A stretch of 64,000 nt of DNA from Rheum nobile. Taxonomy: Eukaryota; Streptophyta; Magnoliopsida; Caryophyllales; Polygonaceae. The position numbers and the translations under genes are program-made. The first letter of the stretch is position 1. The number at the start of each line of letters is the position of its first letter. Under the pieces are notes generated by a model. The model saw only the letters and a program-made list of their open reading frames with translations. It made no database searches and had not been told where the DNA came from. Where the stretch lies: NCBI GenBank assembly GCA_027886185.1, contig WOAB01000568.1, forward strand, positions 11,540,501-11,604,500, read 5' to 3'. This document shows positions 23,515 to 33,905 of the stretch, in pieces.

Positions 23515-23634
23515 GAGGACAAGAAACTCTAAAGTTAAGAATGTTAAGGACAGAGTAGTACCAAGATGAGTGACCTCATGGAAAGTCATCGTGGTTGGCA
23601 TATGGGATGGAGCTTGTAAGACTCAGGCCTTACA
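23515..23634 (+). mobile_element. Cassandra-type TRIM, end of the 3' LTR
   Basis: Continues the LTR interrupted at 3102. After the duplicated GAGGA come the 5S-like stretch (AAGTTAAGAATG, GATGAGTGACC, AAGTCATCGTGG) and the LTR end CCTTACA at 23634. It is more diverged from the 5S pattern than the first copy. Confidence 0.8.
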
Positions 23635-23995
23635 AACATGGTGTGCATTTGTCTTAGTAAACATTTCATTGCAACATGGAGTATATCCATCTCAATGCAA
23701 AATTTATTGTAATGTGGTGCACATTCAAAAGTGATGCACAATTATATATAAATCTGGTGCACTTATTGGTCAATGTATGGTCAACATCGGTCAATGATCG
23801 GTGGACACATGTGAACGGTCGGTCAATTCCAGTCAACGGTGGTCACCGCTAGAGATCGGTGGGTCAATGCCGGAGACCAATTGTGCACAATTATATATGT
23901 GCACCACATTACCCTTGAGCATCGCATCACAAAGGATTGTGCACCTCCATTTGCACTGCCCACACTCGAAGGATCATTTGCACCGGACACAACCC
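23635..23995. repeat. Inverted-repeat element, possibly MITE-like
   Basis: A perfect 15-bp inverted repeat (GTAATGTGGTGCACA at 23709-23723 and its complement at 23898-23912) is flanked by related GCACAATTATATAT stretches. The centre is rich in GGTCAA/CGGTCAATG words. No target duplication or clean termini could be fixed, so the element type is uncertain. Confidence 0.35.
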
Positions 23996-23999
23996 TGAA

Positions 24000-24392
24000 T
24001 AAAACATATTATTCTCTCAACTAAGACTTAGTCAAACTTCTATCTAATCTTAATTCTTGCGGCTCAAGACTTCAAAATATATTATTTCCTTATTGGACTA
24101 ATCTTCAATCAAAATCCCAATGCCTTTTCTCTTCATTTTCACTTCATGTTGTTCCTTCACAAGTCACAACATATCACATGTAGTGCGTGATCTCAGTTTC
24201 TTCGTTCCTTCCCTCAACGTCTTTGTTCCTTTGTTGATTCTCTGTTCCTTTACCTCTATGTTTTTCTTGTCTTGGTTTCCATTATTCTTAGACTATTTCT
24301 TTAACCTTAAACTCAAAGGACCAAGTAAACCATAAAACATAACGGTGTTTATCATCATCAAAATCAGAGAGAACAACTCTGTTCCAACAAAA
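24000..24392 (-). repeat. Eroded SIRE-like LTR fragment
   Basis: The right end resembles the start of SIRE LTRs read on the minus strand (TGTTGGAACAGAG, then TTTTGATGATGAT). It has several GTTCCTT words. No partner LTR or coding remnant is attached. Confidence 0.35.
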
Positions 24393-25036
24393 TCATTAGA
24401 TGTATCACTATTAGTTTTCGAAGGGCGGTCAACAGCAAAGTTGGGAAACAGACGGTGGGCTGCAACCTATCGGCAAAAGTGTGGATGCGACGTGGTTCAG
24501 TTGGCATTTGATCATTGAAATATAGTTGTGTTGGTCCAAGTAGTAATTCTCAGGGTGACTTGTTGATTTTTTGTAACGGTCAAGAGCTAAAACAATGTAA
24601 TTTTAGTATCAAACCTTTTAAAATCTTAATTTGTTAACTACCAACATCTAGTTGATCTAGTGGGTACTGGCGTTAGATTCCATAAGCGTTTAATCCAGAT
24701 GTCTTAAGTTCGAGTTCTTTTAGTAGCGTGTATGAAACGATTAGTGTTGGGAGGGTTTACCCCATCAAAAAATGGTCAATTAGAACCCGATCCGGACGTA
24801 GAGTGACAATGATCATTAGAACCAGGCGATGGATAAAAAAATTTTGATTCATTAACTTTTCTCTAATCTTCTATACCGATATTTTAGGACAAATATTCTT
24901 GAGACGTGTTTTTATTTACAGCATATACAAAAATATCCATGATATAAATCTAAACTTTGTACAAATAAGTAATGTTTAATCGATTAGTGAGAAATTAACA
25001 TCACACTTTGATTTAAAATGTCACTCATATAATTGA
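24393..25036. other. Unassigned DNA with a SINE-like segment
   Basis: Apart from the tRNA-like segment at 24640-24790 nothing is recognisable. Confidence 0.4.
24640..24790 (+). mobile_element. SINE-like tRNA-derived sequence
   Basis: Box A-like TAGTTGATCTAGTGG (24649-24663) and box B-like GTTCGAGTTC (24708-24717), about 50 bp apart, as in tRNA-derived SINEs. No poly-A or T tail and no target duplication were fixed. Confidence 0.4.
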
Positions 25037-25560
25037 ACGTGTTTTAGAATCAAAGGGAACTCGGCTTTGCATGGTTCAGGTTCCAACGTAGCAGAATAAT
25101 AAAAGATTAATAAGACAAAGTTTCTTAAGGTGGGAATCTTTGATAACTAGCAAAAATCTATCACAACAAATTGATTGTTATTGACAATGAGAACTTGCAA
25201 ATCTGACGAGCATAGGCTTCCTCCGATCTTCTTTTTGGTGTCATGCAAATAGAAAAAAAGCCAGATGTGGGGCTTTGTATCCCGTTTTGTCTCCGACGCT
25301 CAAGCAAATTTAGGGTGTTTTGTAGGGAGAAAGTAGAGTAAACATTTATATTAATCACCTCTATTTAAGGTGGAGAGTTAGTTTTTCCTCCAAGTAATAT
25401 CTTTTAGAAAGATAAGGATAATAATCACCCCTCTTAATTAGGGATATTAAGAATAAATAAAAACATTTTACCTCTTGAAAATATCTTTCTAAAACTCACT
25501 TTTTACATTCATCAATGTCCATCAAATTCCTTAAGCATCAATCGTAATTAAGGAAGCATA
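25037..25560 (-). repeat. Eroded SIRE-like LTR fragment, 3' part
   Basis: Reads like the complement of the outer Copia LTR end: GAATCAAAGGGAACTCGG, then AGCAGAATAA, then GTGGGAATCTTTGATAACTAG. Right-hand limit uncertain. It is an older insertion of the same clade as the elements at 3103-23514. Confidence 0.5.
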
Positions 25561-25957
25561 TCCTCTTAACTTTTTCTTCGAACCGGGCTTAGGTGCAACC
25601 TTTTATGATATAGTCATCAAGTTCGTTTATGTGTCATCCTTCCTCTAGGCCTTTATCCAAGACTGCAAAAAATTGTCTCTAACGGGGACTTCGAAGGACA
25701 TTGCTGAGAACAAATAGACGTAATTATAGAAAGACATGTACAACACATATATATAGAATAATAGATAGTGTCACATGACTCACATAGGCTCTGATGCTCT
25801 TAGTGTCATTAAGACAAGCGTTATATGGCCATTAGGCTAGTTAATAACTTTTTTTTATATCTCGGATTCACACTTGCAGCTTGATACTCAGTGCCATCGT
25901 CAATATTTTAAAGGAGAGTTTGGCCCTAAGCATAATTTGCAGTTCTTCGCTCTTTTC
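25561..25957. other. Unassigned DNA
   Basis: No ORF, repeat or element terminus recognised. Confidence 0.4.
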
Positions 25958-26110
25958 CATAAAAGCTAGTTTGCGTTTCATTGCTCGTTGGCCACAAAGA
26001 CAATTGGCTATAAGACTATTTTCTATTTCGTTGTTCGTTGGCCACAAAGGCTATTGACCATAAAGCTATTTTGTGTTTTATCGCACGTTCACCACAAAAG
26101 CTATTTTTAT
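25958..26110. repeat. Tandem repeat, about 50-bp unit, 3 copies
   Basis: Anchors CGTTGGCCACAAAG near 25988 and 26038, and a diverged GTTCACCACAAAAG near 26087, give a period of 49-50 bp. The units also share GCTATTTT.GTTT and GGCTATAAGACTA-like segments. Confidence 0.65.
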
Positions 26111-26189
26111 ATGGCTATTGGCCATAAGACTATAAACCTAGAATGAACTTTTTAAATTCAGCATCCAAAATATATTTTACTCATCATAT

Positions 26190-26363
26190 TCATAAATAAT
26201 TTAATTGATCAATATTAACTCGCTGAATATTGTCACACCTCAAACAAGGACATGGTATTTTTTCACTTTCTTCAAAATGATTAAGTGCTTGATTAATAAA
26301 GTCCTCAACTCCATTCTCATATTCTTTCGACAACCGATTTGCACACATCCAACTTCTATCCAT
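26190..26363 (-). pseudogene. CACTA transposase N-terminus (transposase-associated domain)
   Basis: 57 codons from ATG at 26363. It reads MDRSWMCANRLSKEY, then GVEDFINQAL, then KIPCPCLRCDN, the pattern of the plant transposase-associated domain found at the N-terminus of En/Spm TNP2-type proteins. It stops at 26190-26192; no TNP2 catalytic region follows. This could be exon 1 of a spliced gene, but truncation is likelier. Confidence 0.65.
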
Positions 26364-26459
26364 GATGGCAGTCTCTTTCCTATACATAAGAGATTAAGTT
26401 GAACAAAAAAATTAGAATATATAAAAAACAGAATTGGTCTCAAAGTACAAAGAAAAAAA

Positions 26460-26700
26460 AACGTACAGCTAGCATATATAAAAATTCACTTCTTTCACTT
26501 CATACATATAACATACAGCTAACATATATATATATATATACAAATTCATGCATAAGAGTAGAAATTCACTTCTTCACTTCCCTCACGTGTGCCAAAAAAA
26601 CGTACAGCTAACATGCATATATATATATATACAAATTCATGCATAAGAGTAGAATATTGCATAGGGATATAAAGCAAATTCATACATATAACATACAGTA
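26460..26700. repeat. AT microsatellites in a short tandem duplication
   Basis: The block ACAAATTCATGCATAAGAGT preceded by (AT)n and TACAGCTAACAT occurs twice (about 26513-26560 and 26605-26653). It lies in the 5' part of the CACTA remnant. Confidence 0.6.
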
Positions 26701-27139
26701 CGTAAGATTTGGTGAAGGAAGATGAGTTAATTAAATACCTTACCTAATTGAATTGACAATGAATTGGAGGCCAGGATTCAACCAACACTATACGTAAGCA
26801 AACTAGGGTATAAATCAAAAATTAGCTTTAAAGAATTGTGATCAAAATTTGGGAGAGGAGCCTAATAGGACATACATACAGCTAGCAGAACTCAAAATTT
26901 GGGTTTAAAAAAATTATATTTTGGTAGTTGATAAGATTTGGTGAAGGAAGATAATAAAGATTATGATTAAATATCTAAAATATATATAAATATCCCAAAT
27001 CTTATATATCTTATATATGTTTCCAAAATTAGTGATATAAAAGAATTATAATATATATACATGCTATCTATCTTTATCAACACAATTTCTCAAAGTAATT
27101 GTTAATTTTATATAAAACTAATATTAATAATTTGAACAC

Positions 27140-27664
27140 AATTAAAATCTAAACCGTAACAACAACGGTTGGACAACTATCGTACCTCGGTTATGATTTA
27201 AACCGTATTAAAAGATAACCGAAGTATCAAAGACAACGGTTCTGCATAACCGTATTAAACTTTTACTATGGTTCATCAAACAACCATGATAAATGATTTA
27301 CAATATTATCACAGTTGTGAGGAAACCGTGGTAATTATACCAGTATGTTAAACTACCTCGAGAGAAATAGCAACCGTAGTAAAACACCATGCACGTTTAC
27401 TTCGGTTATGTTAACAACCACGGTGAAGTCAATAACCGTGGTAAAAACACGAAATAATTACCTCGGTTGATGTATCACCGTGCTAAAACCTTCAATGATG
27501 TAAAATTACAACGAAAGTACACGGAATCATGGTAATATAACCGTAACGTTTACCTCAATTATTTGTTAAACCGTGGTAAAAAAGCCAATTGTGCAAAATT
27601 ACCACGAAATAACGCGGAACTGTGATAAATGTTACCGTAGCCAAAGCCCTCTTTTCTACTAGTG
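27140..27664 (-). repeat. CACTA terminal and subterminal repeats
   Basis: Many copies, in both orientations, of a word close to AACCGTGGTAA are spread over about 500 bp next to the terminus. Such subterminal repeats bind the transposase accessory protein in characterised En/Spm elements. Confidence 0.65.
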
Positions 27665-28205
27665 TTCATCACATCGTCCATCATACTTTGATTTGATAAC
27701 TTAATAAATTATCATCACCAACCATCCATCTAATTAAATAATTACAACAATTGATTAACCTTGATCTATTATATCAAATTGCAGAAACCATGTTGCTCCT
27801 CACTTTTATTTAATTATTCTTTGTGTTTGATGCGACTTCAATGTATAATGTCATACAATTATTGATATTTTGTCAACCAAAATATAAGAAAAATAAATTG
27901 ACCGATTAGCATATAGACCTCGCCAACACACATATGTGTAGGCGTCCAATTAGACTCTCTCAATAATTAACTATAATTATTTTTCATGGCATCATAAATT
28001 ATTGCATTTTTCCAAGTTTATTATGGGTATTCTCTAATAGGTTTGAATATCATGCACGTCGTATAAACTCAAGAGAAGGGTGTAGGTGAGGAAAACGACC
28101 GTAATGCTTCATTGACTAGTAATAAATAGACGCGTCCCAGTCACACCAACAAAAACTTGTTTTAAAAAATATGTTATGACACGGTGACATAAAACATCTT
28201 ACGTA
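27665..28205. other. AT-rich DNA, no gene seen
   Basis: The flank of the CACTA terminus. No coding ORF or repeat structure recognised. Confidence 0.5.
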
Positions 28206-28985
28206 TATTGATCCGACCCGCAGGACCAAACCAACCCGTCAAAATCGAACCCGACTTAAAATCGAAAAAATATCAAAATGCACAACCAAAATCTGAACTA
28301 AACCAACCCAATATGAACTGAACCGAACTGGCATGAAATCGAAATGGACCCGAATCCACCTCGGACCCAAATCTGAAATGGCCGATCCCGAATTGGATCG
28401 AACTCGAAATGACCCAAACCTGAAATCGGCCTGAACCTGAAATGGCCCGAATTTGAAATGGATCAAACTCGAAATAGACTTAACTATAACTCACAACTCA
28501 AGTATAAAATTTGTTCAATCTTGATGTAGTGGCTAATTCAAAATGGCAACTTTATATTTTCATTGCCGCTAGTGTGCGCTAACCCTAACAAAATCCAACA
28601 TACTAAACAAAAAACTCAAACACAACCCTACATACGGCATCCAAAATCCAAACTCAACTGAACAACACTAATAAAACCCAATCACAACCCGACCTCCGAT
28701 AATCAAAAGAACTCAAACCAACCCGCGGTTAACAAAAATCCGAACACGACCCAACCCGCATTATTCCGAAACCTAAACACGACCCGACCCACGTTAATCC
28801 AAACCCAAACACAAATTGAACCGCACTAACCCAAACCCGAACAAGAACAAAATAGGCACAACCCAATTCTACCCGAACTGATCTGAACCAACCCGAATAT
28901 AAGTAGGACCGAAAAGTTACCCGATTCGAAATAGCCCGAACTGAAATGGACCGAACCGAACCCGACCCGAAGTGCCCGAATGCCA
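28206..28985. repeat. Degenerate low-complexity block of ACCCGAA-type words
   Basis: Dense, irregular repetition of CCCGAACC, CTGAAATGG and AACCCGACC words over nearly 800 bp. The open frames in this block (28239-28466, 28729-28986) result from the repetition. Such blocks are frequent next to retroelements in plants. Confidence 0.6.
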
Positions 28986-29184
28986 TAGACTTTAAGACAT
29001 CCTACCTTCTCACATAAAATTGGAGATTCACACCCAACACATCCCTGGATGTCAGGGGAGTTATGAAAAGTCGTTTTCTTGCTTCATAAACGTGAACCAA
29101 GCTTATCTATTAGTCTAGTGACATGTTTTAACAGAAATTAAATTAAGCAATCTAAGACAGTTTCATTTGAATTTTAATGATAAG
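28986..29184. other. Flank of the solo LTR
   Basis: No gene. Ends with the target duplication ATAAG (29180-29184). Confidence 0.5.
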
Positions 29185-29397
29185 TGTTGGGCCAAGATAT
29201 TTGAAGCCCGATTTGGTTAGCCCATAATTTCGATGACAAGATCAACAGACTTGGCGAGAACAAAGCAAAACGAAACCAAGGAAGAAAGACGTTGACAAGA
29301 ATCTCGGAAGACAGTTCGACGACTCCCGCGAATCCCGGAGGAAAACGGCTAGATTAGTTCACTTCGTAAATCATGTATAAATATCAGATTGGTTAGG
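29185..29397. mobile_element. Solo LTR, left part
   Basis: Begins TGTTGGGCCAAG directly after ATAAG. It is cut at 29397 by the Athila-like element and continues at 48902-49175, where it ends CGCCCCAAAACA followed by ATAAG. Joined length is about 487 bp. A TATAAATATC sequence lies near 29376. With no primer site or second LTR, this is the product of LTR-LTR recombination or a very small element. The family is not recognised. Confidence 0.7.
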
Positions 29398-30714
29398 TGA
29401 CGGGCTGGAAATGCGCAATGCAAATGTCATTGATTAGCCTTATCAAAGTAAAAAGTCCTAACAGACCTACTAAACAGATGTATAGTAAGCAAGCAAGGGT
29501 CGAACCCACATGGAAGATCTGATGCAGTAATGCAATTGTGAATGACAAGTAACAAGTAACTGGGGGGGGGGGGTCTTGTAATCAAGCAGAGCAAAGCAAA
29601 CAAAGCAGACAAATTCGGTTGTTGTAAGAATATGATAGGGAAAGTAGTCCTACTAGAGCGAGATCCACAATACAGAGATATGATTCGATCATTGAAATCT
29701 ATTTAATCCAAGTTCTTTTTCTATCCTTATGTTTGTTCTCACCCTGATCTTAAGTACTATTGATTCTCACAGTTGTCAATAGACTTATTACTATGCCAAT
29801 GGTAAAGCACCTCCGATTCTCACAGTTGTCGGTGTACTTTACCACCAACAAAGCAATAGCAATGCACACAAGGATATAGGATACATGCAAATAGAAAGAC
29901 GTATTAATACTCGCATGTAACTGATTCTCACTCACAATTGTACGCTCGAAACCCCTATACGCACAATTGTGTTTGCTACTAGATATGCACTCGGAACCCC
30001 TGTATGCAATCCTAGCAATTGATAAAAAGTATTCAACCTAGTTGATCAGGCTAAGAAGAACAACAAGAAATCAATATTCAATATAACCAAGAGAATCAAA
30101 CCAATACTTATAAGGATAAGAACAAGGAATAGAAATCTCACAAACACATCAACTGTATTGCTTCAATCGTCTAGTAGAACAAAGGGAAGTTAGTTCTCCA
30201 TTCAAGCGTGAATGAAGACTAAGGGAAAAGTAACGTCTGATGTAAAGCAGTTGTAACTCTAAAAATCTATGTTCCTTTCTGCCTCTTAACCTAAAGAGGG
30301 CTTAAATAGGTTTAGGAAAACTAGGTTAAACTAATGCAAACAATAAAGGAAACAAAATAATAAAGATAACGAAGTCTGGACGAAAAAGGAAATAAATGTC
30401 TTCAGACGCGCGCTGCATTAAACACGGCCGCCGCGGGGCGGTGAGATCCACCGCAGGGCGTCAGGCTCTCCACCGCGGGGCGGTGGCTTCCTCTGGCGCG
30501 GGGCTTCAATCTTCACTGGGAGTCACCGCCGGGCCGCGGTGATTCTGGCGCGGGGCGGTGAGCTCACTTCTTTAGCTTCTCTTCTTCTTCTCCTGGGATA
30601 TCTTCACTTCTTTCCATAACTTCTGGATCACAGACTTAGCCTAAAAACCTCTCATAAACTCCTCCAAATCATGCTAATAATTGCTAGTAAAAGTGTATGA
30701 CATAACACCTATCA
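29398..30714 (-). repeat. 3' LTR of the Athila-like element
   Basis: 1317 bp, against 1405 bp for the partner. It lacks a segment of about 97 bp present at 48678-48775 and has a longer G run (29562-29573). Minus-strand TATA-like TATTTAAG lies at 30301-30308. Several CACCGCGGGGCGGTG-type palindromes lie at 30426-30560. Confidence 0.88.
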
Positions 30715-31418
30715 AATTCCCTCATACTTAGACCTTTACTCGTCCCGAGTAAGCTAAAGAAAAACTCACTCTCTCAATCAACACCAAGGCCTCAGGAAGT
30801 ATAAAAAAAACATGACACTAGCAATTACAACATATCAACAATAAGCTCCAGACAACCAAAACAAGTGATGCAAAGATAATTCTAATCCTAACTCCAATCT
30901 AGCTCCTTATCGCTCCAGAATGGCCTACCCGAACTCCTTATACCACCTCTTCTTATGACACCTCGCCAAGAAATAAAGAGACATCCTAAAATCACTCTTC
31001 TTCTTTTATGCTCATCTTGCCAAGGCACCCTTTCGGGTTTTCACCAAGCCACTCATTTCATTTTGCTAGATACCTCACAAATACTCGCATTACTCCAGTC
31101 CAATATTGCCCTGGTCTATACCAGCCGGACTACCTGCTTTTTACATGAACTGCCCTTTCGGGTTTTCAGCTCATCCTAGGATTTTGATTGCCTTTTTACT
31201 GCTTTTTGGCTTTTTCGATTTTTTATTTTTTTTAGAGAAATCAAATGCAATATTACATAACACGAATGCAGAAAACCAAATGCAGAAACAAAGCTATGTA
31301 CACTAGCTAGATAGATAGCAAGATAGCAAGTCTAGATCCCTCCCCCATACTTAAACCGTACATTGTCCTCAATGTAGAAAAGAGAACAGCAAATGAAATA
31401 GGGGAAGAAGAAATAAAC
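30715..31418 (-). other. 3' untranslated region of the Athila-like element
   Basis: Non-coding. It holds two minus-strand polypurine tracts: TAAGTATGAGGGAATT adjoining the LTR (about 30715-30730) and TTAAGTATGGGGGAGGG (31338-31354). Confidence 0.6.
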
Positions 31419-32660
31419 TCACTGTGGGCCTGATGGTGGTGGTGGTGGGAACCTCCCGAAGTAGTCCCTCATATGAGCGTCCATACCGTCCAGACACTCA
31501 TCTACATCAGTGCGGAACTGGGTCTGCCAAGTTTGTAGACCGGTCTCTACTCGGGCATTCCAGTGCATTTGCTGCACTAAGAATGCATCAAATCTCGAAT
31601 ACAACTCCTACCAAGGTGTGGCAGGACCGTTAGAAGATGATGGCGCGTCATACTGAGTAGGCATAGGAGTGTCCTCACCCACAAACTCAGAAGCAGCAGC
31701 ACCACTAGGGCCCTCCCCATACGGACCTGAAGGAGCAACAACAGCAGGGGTATCATCAGTCGTCATCCTGCTATCACTGGGAATCTACCAACCCGCAAAT
31801 GAAGGGGAATAAGCGAACTCCCGTGGAAGAATCAGAATATGGCCATCATAGGATGACCAGACCAAATCACCATCCTTTCCCAATGGCTTCAGCATCGAGC
31901 ACACCTTCATGTGCGCCTTATCATACACCATGTAGGCAACAGGCCGAGGAATCTGATCGCAAGCTATCACTCCAGCACAAAGGAGGGTAATCAGACCACC
32001 CCCACAAATATCACGTGGCTCACTATCACGAATCCTCTTCAAGGAACCCAAAAAGAGGGTAGCCCAACATGGCGTGTATGTAACAACCTCTAAGATGCTC
32101 AGAAACCACTAGAAATCCTTCAGAGGAACCTTTCCATCATCAACATGGCCAAAGAAATCTCTCATCATCACCTTGTGGATCAACCGTAGACACGGGTTCA
32201 CCAGCTTCGAGTTTACCTCCTGACCCTTCCTAAACGCCCTGCCCGTAGCAGCCTTCCAGAACTCCATCATATCAGACTCTACGATGCCACCCTGCCACCC
32301 ATCAGTTGGCAACTTTGTAATGCCCAGGGCATCACGCACCACCTTAGGTGATAATGAATAATCACGCCCATTGTAAGTGAACGTGACCCTCATCAGCTTC
32401 TTGTCGTCCAAGCCATTAGAGTACCTCTTGAAAGAGGCGATAAACTGGTAGCACAATTCTGGATACGCAGGGGCCGCCAAGTTCAGAAACTCCCCTAACC
32501 CACACTGTGCCAAGCACATGGACACACACGCCAACATTCCCATCTCAGCCAAGTTTGGCTTGTGAAAGAACTTAGTGGCCAACACCTTCCTCTCATTCAC
32601 AACATTGTATACCTCATTCGCATCCCCCGTAGACACTTGCTTCTTACCCTTAGGTGCCAT
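31419..32660 (-). pseudogene. Env-like ORF of the Athila-like element (three TAG stops)
   Basis: Single frame from ATG at 32660 (MAPKGKK) to the stop at 31419, about 413 codons. In-frame TAGs are at 32109-32111, 31785-31787 and 31608-31610. Blocks include KFFHKPNLAEMGM, FTYNGRDYSLSPKVVRDALG, a GGLITLLCAGVIA hydrophobic stretch, and a Gln/Trp/Asp-rich C-terminus ending in a proline run. Athila-clade elements carry an ORF of this kind after pol (often called envelope-like, or plant transposon protein domain). No proof of membrane fusion function is visible. Confidence 0.65.
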
Positions 32661-33018
32661 AAGTAATGAATGAAGAAATTCAAGACGAAGGGCAACCAAG
32701 AGAACTTACAAAACGAGCAAACACACGACGCCTAGATGCTTCGACGCAGGGCGGTGGACGATTCGCCGGGTCGCGGTGAAGACAACTAGGAAGTCTGGCC
32801 GGGTGGCGGTGGAGTCGACGCAGGGCGGTGGCAGCGCGAGGCGGAGCGACAGCGAGGCGGGACTAAAGCGACACGGTGGGGCTGTGTTTGGCTTGTTTGT
32901 GAGGCTAGACTCCAAATTGGGTAGTTGGGGGCTAGATTTGGATCAAGGCCGAGAGGGATTTGTGGGAGAATGAGGGAAAATTGGTTTTGGGAGCTTGAGG
33001 GAGGCGTTGGAGATGGGG
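32661..33018 (-). other. Leader of the env-like ORF with GC-rich palindromes
   Basis: Contains four GCAGGGCGGTGG/GGGTCGCGGTG-type motifs at 32735-32835. The small ORFs here are composition artefacts. Ends with the TGGGG target of the chromovirus insertion (33014-33018). Confidence 0.5.
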
Positions 33019-33271
33019 TGTGATACCCCGTATTTTTGTAAGGTTATTTTGGGAATTTTGAGAATTTTCCCGAGTACCCGTTTAGTACGTCGGATTTAAT
33101 TCAGGTAGCTTAAGACATTCTGTAATATGCTCTGTATCTGTAATATTTTTCTCAGTGAAATAAAATACAGACGACGTGATTTGGATGTTTATACGCGTTC
33201 GCGTACAATAATTTTTATCCCGGGTTAATGTCTTGCTCGTTCAAAAGCTAAATGGGCGGGAAAAGGCAAAA

Positions 33272-33428
33272 ACGGCGACCGTCGTACAGTAACGGCGCCC
33301 GCCGTCGCTGGGCCCAAAGTGTCAGGCCGTCGTCTCCTACTCTGGGCTCGCCAGGGCTAGGAACGGCGACCGCCGTAATTACGGCGCCCGCCGCGGCCCG
33401 CCGTAGGCAGAGTTGCGGCGCCCGCCGT
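33272..33428. repeat. GC-rich palindrome cluster, U3 side (5' LTR)
   Basis: Five sites of the form ACGGCGACCGCCGT or ACGGCGCCCGCCGT (two arms of ACGGCG/CGCCGT round a 2-bp centre), largely alternating between the A-C and C-C centres. The cluster ends about 110 bp before the TATA box. The same cluster is at 41952-42108 in the 3' LTR. Confidence 0.85.
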
Positions 33429-33535
33429 GATTACCCAGAGGTCATTACCCGATGGTCGCCGGTGAGCTCTGGCCGTGCCGATCTAGCCCTGCTCGGCCTC
33501 GTCTAGGGTGATGATGATGTTCCCATTGCTTTGGC

Positions 33536-33544
33536 TATAAAAGG
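33536..33544 (+). promoter_or_regulatory. TATA box of the chromovirus LTR
   Basis: TATAAAAGG; the identical sequence is at 42216-42224 in the 3' LTR. It is the probable Pol II promoter of the element. Confidence 0.75.
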
Positions 33545-33789
33545 AGGTGTTGGGGGAAGGGTTTTGAGCCATCCCAGCACCGAATCTCTGTCAAATCTTC
33601 CTCTCGTCGGAGTTTGTGCCCCTCGCCGGAATTCTGAAGCTTTCGCCGGTGTCGTTTGGTGGTGTTTCCAGAAGCCCTTGTGAAGCCTTTTGGTTGCCTT
33701 TGGAGGTTGGAACCCAGGAAAGGCAAAAAGGGGTCGAAACGCGCATCATTTTGGTGAGTTTTTCTCTTGTTCTGTCGTCGGAGTTCTTC

Positions 33790-33905
33790 ACGGCGACCGC
33801 CGTGTTCTTTACGGCGCCCGCCGTGATGAATGCGGCGACCGCCGCCAAGAACGGCGCCCGCCGTGATGAATACGGTGACCGCCGCCAAGAACGGCGACCG
33901 CTGCT
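33790..33905. repeat. GC-rich palindrome cluster, downstream of TATA (5' LTR)
   Basis: Six sites of the same motif, about 19-21 bp apart, roughly 245-370 bp after the TATA box and so in the expected transcribed leader. The counterpart in the 3' LTR is 42470-42585, with several point changes. Confidence 0.85.

Larger units (their letters stand above)
26111..27664 (-). mobile_element. Truncated CACTA (En/Spm) DNA transposon
   Basis: The minus strand begins CACTAGTAGAAAAGAGGGC at 27664, a typical CACTA terminus. About 500 bp of subterminal repeats built on ACCGTGGTAA/ACCGAGGTAA words follow (27140-27650), then an open frame with a transposase-associated domain starting at 26363. The other terminus was not found, so the element is probably truncated on its left. 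The left limit given is nominal. Confidence 0.7.

Noticed and set aside
28239..28986. Minus-strand ORFs of 75 and 85 codons
   Set aside because: Produced by the ACCCGAA low-complexity repetition; the translations are repetitive and match no domain.
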